DNA from: an uncultured Pseudothermotoga sp.
GTDB lineage: Bacteria > Thermotogota > Thermotogae > Thermotogales > DSM-5069
Length of the DNA: 64,000 nucleotides
NCBI GenBank assembly: GCA_937995655.1
Contig: CALKJI010000006.1
Coordinates: 166,229-230,228, forward strand
Reading direction: 5' to 3'
In this document: positions 62,067 to 64,000 of the stretch, one piece after another
Position numbering within the stretch: the first letter of the stretch is position 1
Layout of the letters: each line of letters opens with the position of its first letter
Made by a program: the position numbers and the translations under genes
Notes under the pieces: generated by a model
What the model was told of the DNA's origin: nothing
Seen by the model: only the letters and a program-made list of their open reading frames with translations
Databases searched by the model: none

Positions 62067-63506
62067 ATGGGAGTCTATGTGGGCGTAGATTTAGGTACAA
62101 CTGCAGTAAAGGTGGTAGTGTATAACTCAATCAAAAAAGAAATTGAGATGGACGTGAGCAAAGTTTATCAGCCCTTTTCCAAGGGACCAAGAATGTTTGA
62201 ACAAGATCCTAAAGATGTAGAAAAAGCAGTTTTTGATGCTTTGAAAGAGGTTGGAGATTTTTTTAAAGACATTGACGGAATCGTTTTAGATTCAGCATTG
62301 CATACTCTGTTGCTGCTGGATAAGAATTTGGAGCCATTTGGTAATATCATTCCATGGTTAGATGAAAGATCAGTTGAACAAGTGAAAAAGATATCAAAAG
62401 ATGAGAGATTATCAACCTATCTTCACAGAAAAACAGGTTGTCCACCCGATACAGTCTATCCATTTTATAAGATTCTATGGTTGTATGAAAACGACGCTGA
62501 GAGACTCAAAGAGGCTTTTAAGATAGTTTCCCAAAAAGATTACATTGTCTACAAATTGACTGGTAAACTAGTGAGCGATATATCTGTTGCTTCTGGTAGT
62601 GGTTGTCTTGATATACACAAGAAACAATGGTGCTATGATGAGCTAAAAGACTTGGCGAACCTTGATAGGGAGAAATTTCCACAACTTGTTTCTGTAAAAG
62701 AGACACTGAAGTTAGAGAGATCGATCGCAGATAGGTTGGGTTTAAAGGAAGGTATTCCTGTAATAGTGAGCCTGTCAGATGCTGCAGCCTCGAGTATAGG
62801 TGCCGGTGCAGGAGTTGAAGATTCTTTAACACTGTCCGTTGGGAGCAGTGCTGCGATCAGGGCGATCGTGAAAACTCCCCCAGAAGATTACCCTGCTCCT
62901 GGTATTTGGTGTTATGTTTTGGACGAGAATTACTACATAACAGGTGCAGCCATCAAGAACGGTGGTTATGTCTTTGACTGGTATGTAAAGGTTTTTTCAA
63001 GGTATGATCACAGCACAGTTGTGAAAAACGTTGAGAAGATACTATACGAACTTGATCTAGAGAATGCGATTCTTTTCTATCCATTCATTTTTGGCAAGAG
63101 GTTCCCCAAATTCGATCCTACGCCATCGGCAAAGTTTGATAGGCTTAAAAGTACAACTACGGAAGAACAGATTGCAAAAGCAGTACTTGAAGGTATAGCA
63201 TTCAACTTGAAACGGGCTTTCGATGTTGTCAAAAGGTTACCCAAGACCCTTGAAAAGGTTGTGGCTACAGGTGGCTTGACCCAAGCAGATGTGTGGATGA
63301 AGATGGTCTGTGCCATCTTTGATTACAAAATAACCCTTCAGAGTAGCCGTCAGGGAGCCGCAGTTGGTACAGTACTCTACGCATTGAGTCAAGGTGATTT
63401 AGCATCGTTGGGAGAGAGAGCCGAGAATGTAGCAGAGTATGAACCAGATCCTATGCTTAAGGAATACTACAGAGAACTCTATCAAAGTTGGCTGAGTGGT
63501 TTGTAA
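62067..63506 (+). CDS. FGGY-family carbohydrate kinase, gluconokinase-like
   Basis: 479 residues. FGGY/ASKHA features: phosphate-1 loop VGVDLGTTAVKVVVYN, HTLLLLDKNLEPFGNIIPWL followed by DERS, phosphate-2 LTLSVGSSAAIRAIV, and adenosine motif VVATGGLTQADVWMKM. The HTLLLLD-(x)-W-DERS region resembles gluconokinases more than xylulo- or glycerol kinases. Phosphorylates an aldonate or sugar with ATP in the cytosol. Last gene of the TRAP operon. Confidence 0.88.
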   Translation: MGVYVGVDLGTTAVKVVVYNSIKKEIEMDVSKVYQPFSKGPRMFEQDPKDVEKAVFDALKEVGDFFKDIDGIVLDSALHTLLLLDKNLEPFGNIIPWLDERSVEQVKKISKDERLSTYLHRKTGCPPDTVYPFYKILWLYENDAERLKEAFKIVSQKDYIVYKLTGKLVSDISVASGSGCLDIHKKQWCYDELKDLANLDREKFPQLVSVKETLKLERSIADRLGLKEGIPVIVSLSDAAASSIGAGAGVEDSLTLSVGSSAAIRAIVKTPPEDYPAPGIWCYVLDENYYITGAAIKNGGYVFDWYVKVFSRYDHSTVVKNVEKILYELDLENAILFYPFIFGKRFPKFDPTPSAKFDRLKSTTTEEQIAKAVLEGIAFNLKRAFDVVKRLPKTLEKVVATGGLTQADVWMKMVCAIFDYKITLQSSRQGAAVGTVLYALSQGDLASLGERAENVAEYEPDPMLKEYYRELYQSWLSGL

Positions 63507-63821
63507 AGGCACTTTGAAAGTTAGACAAAACAAAGTCTTCTCAGCGCGATGAATTGAACAAAAATAGGTCTTTCTGAATAAAGTTCTCCTTAGATCCGAG
63601 GTCAGCGATCTTTGGTTTTGGCAGAAAACCGTATTATATATATTGGACAGTGCTGACCCGTCGGGTGTGAAAGGAACGTACAAAAGCCATAGGTCTACTT
63701 TCATGACATTTTCCAAGCATCCTTTATACTTGTTCCTTCCCAATTTGAGGAACCAGTTCTTACAAAGAGAACCTTTAAAAATCGATTTTCCTATCAGGTA
63801 CCTTGTTTCATTAAAAAAGAT
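63507..63821. other. Non-coding stretch with a possible structured segment
   Basis: No convincing gene on either strand; short frames here lack SD sequences and family features. At 63600-63658 nested complementary segments occur: an outer pair GGTCAGC (63600-63606) / GCTGACC (63652-63658) and an inner hairpin GGTTTT (63614-63619) / AAAACC (63625-63630). A short ACCCG-T-CGGGT repeat follows (about 63656-63666). This may be a structured leader or RNA or chance. Confidence 0.3.
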
Positions 63822-63850
63822 AAAAAGAGGAGCGCAAGGCTCCTCTTTTT
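63822..63850. terminator. Bidirectional intrinsic terminator
   Basis: Perfect 12-bp stem AAAAAGAGGAGC / GCTCCTCTTTTT with a 5-nt loop GCAAG. The T-run of the stem gives a terminator in both directions, for the FGGY-kinase operon and the minus-strand gene ending at 63865. Confidence 0.9.
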
Positions 63851-63864
63851 GAATCATGTACTCA

Positions 63865-64000
63865 TCAAGGTGCCTGTGGAAATTCAAATTCATGCACAAA
63901 TGGATTGTCTCCGTTTGTAACCTCGATCTGCATGTATTTTGGAATCTGTAATGATACTGGTATTTGCAGGTAAGCAGCATCGCCAAAGGCCATATAGACA
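63865..64000 (-). CDS. Unknown protein, C-terminal 44 residues only
   Basis: Reading frame open from base 63999 to tandem TGA TGA at 63862-63867. Residues include VYMAFGDAAYLQIPVSLQIP, KYMQIEVTNGDNPFVHEF and the end EFPQAP. This alternating pattern suggests a beta-rich or exported protein, but no family was recognised. Assigned as coding because it ends 15 nt before a strong terminator in the right direction and has tandem stops. Confidence 0.6.
   Translation of the reverse strand, partial: VYMAFGDAAYLQIPVSLQIPKYMQIEVTNGDNPFVHEFEFPQAP

Noticed and set aside
63643..63852. 69-codon plus-strand frame before the last terminator
   Set aside because: No SD, composition unlike the neighbours, and its end lies in the terminator stem; kept as non-coding.
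63399..63986. 195-codon minus-strand frame spanning the end of the kinase gene, the intergenic region and the terminator
   Set aside because: It runs through a strong terminator and into an antisense region, and its frame differs from the plausible minus-strand C-terminus that ends at 63865.

Overview
The window looks like a chromosomal segment of a thermophilic member of the Thermotogales, closest in flavour to Thermotoga/Pseudothermotoga. This is inferred from gene content and protein style, not from a database search. The signs are many carbohydrate ABC transporters with linked glycosidases, a trehalose-synthase (TreT) operon, a TRAP operon, flagellar genes, very dense packing with 1-11 nt overlaps, strong Shine-Dalgarno (SD) sequences and frequent TTG/GTG starts. 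No tRNA, rRNA, CRISPR array or insertion sequence was recognised.

Layout. (1) 1-4671 (+): end of a sugar ABC permease operon with two unusual glycosidase-like proteins. (2) 4699-8385 (-): a four-gene hydroxy/keto-acid operon (two D-2-hydroxyacid dehydrogenases, an HpcH/HpaI aldolase, a TIM-barrel isomerase-like protein). (3) 8576-14970 (-): LacI regulator, GH2 beta-glycosidase, two permeases and a binding protein, headed by a sigma-A-type promoter that carries a perfect 22-bp palindrome. (4) 15383-16440: a small cupin, then about 700 bp of apparently decayed DNA. (5) 16443-21783 (+): a near-consensus promoter driving binding protein, two permeases, treT and a ROK regulator. (6) 21840-31803 (+): a complete ABC transporter including the only sugar-type ATPase of the window, a GH38 alpha-mannosidase, a GpgS-like glycosyltransferase, an RpiR regulator and a GT4 glycosyltransferase. 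(7) 31805-41484 (-): a peptide-uptake operon (AroM, DppA/B/C-like, M20 hydrolase, OppD/F-like, DUF1177, XRE-cupin regulator) followed directly by flgB-flgC-fliE. (8) 41626-55406 (+): phosphate transport and housekeeping genes (PiT, DUF47, mazG, PpiC foldase, mtnA, yaaR, holB-like, ricT, DUF2905, transketolase, rnc, radical SAM, pheS, pheT), then a frameshifted hydrolase. (9) 56386-63506 (+): TRAP transporter, SDR, RpiR regulator, D-2-hydroxyacid dehydrogenase and FGGY kinase, readable as a keto-aldonate/gluconate operon. (10) 63507-64000: non-coding DNA, a bidirectional terminator and the 3' end of an unknown minus-strand gene.

How it works together. Most carbon-uptake modules pair one transporter with one or two enzymes and their own regulator (LacI, ROK, RpiR, XRE-cupin, RpiR). 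In four of five complete transporter operons a stable hairpin lies between the binding-protein gene and the next gene, which suggests a shared way of making more binding protein than membrane subunits. The least understood parts are the AroM/DUF1177 peptide operon and the GH38/two-glycosyltransferase operon.
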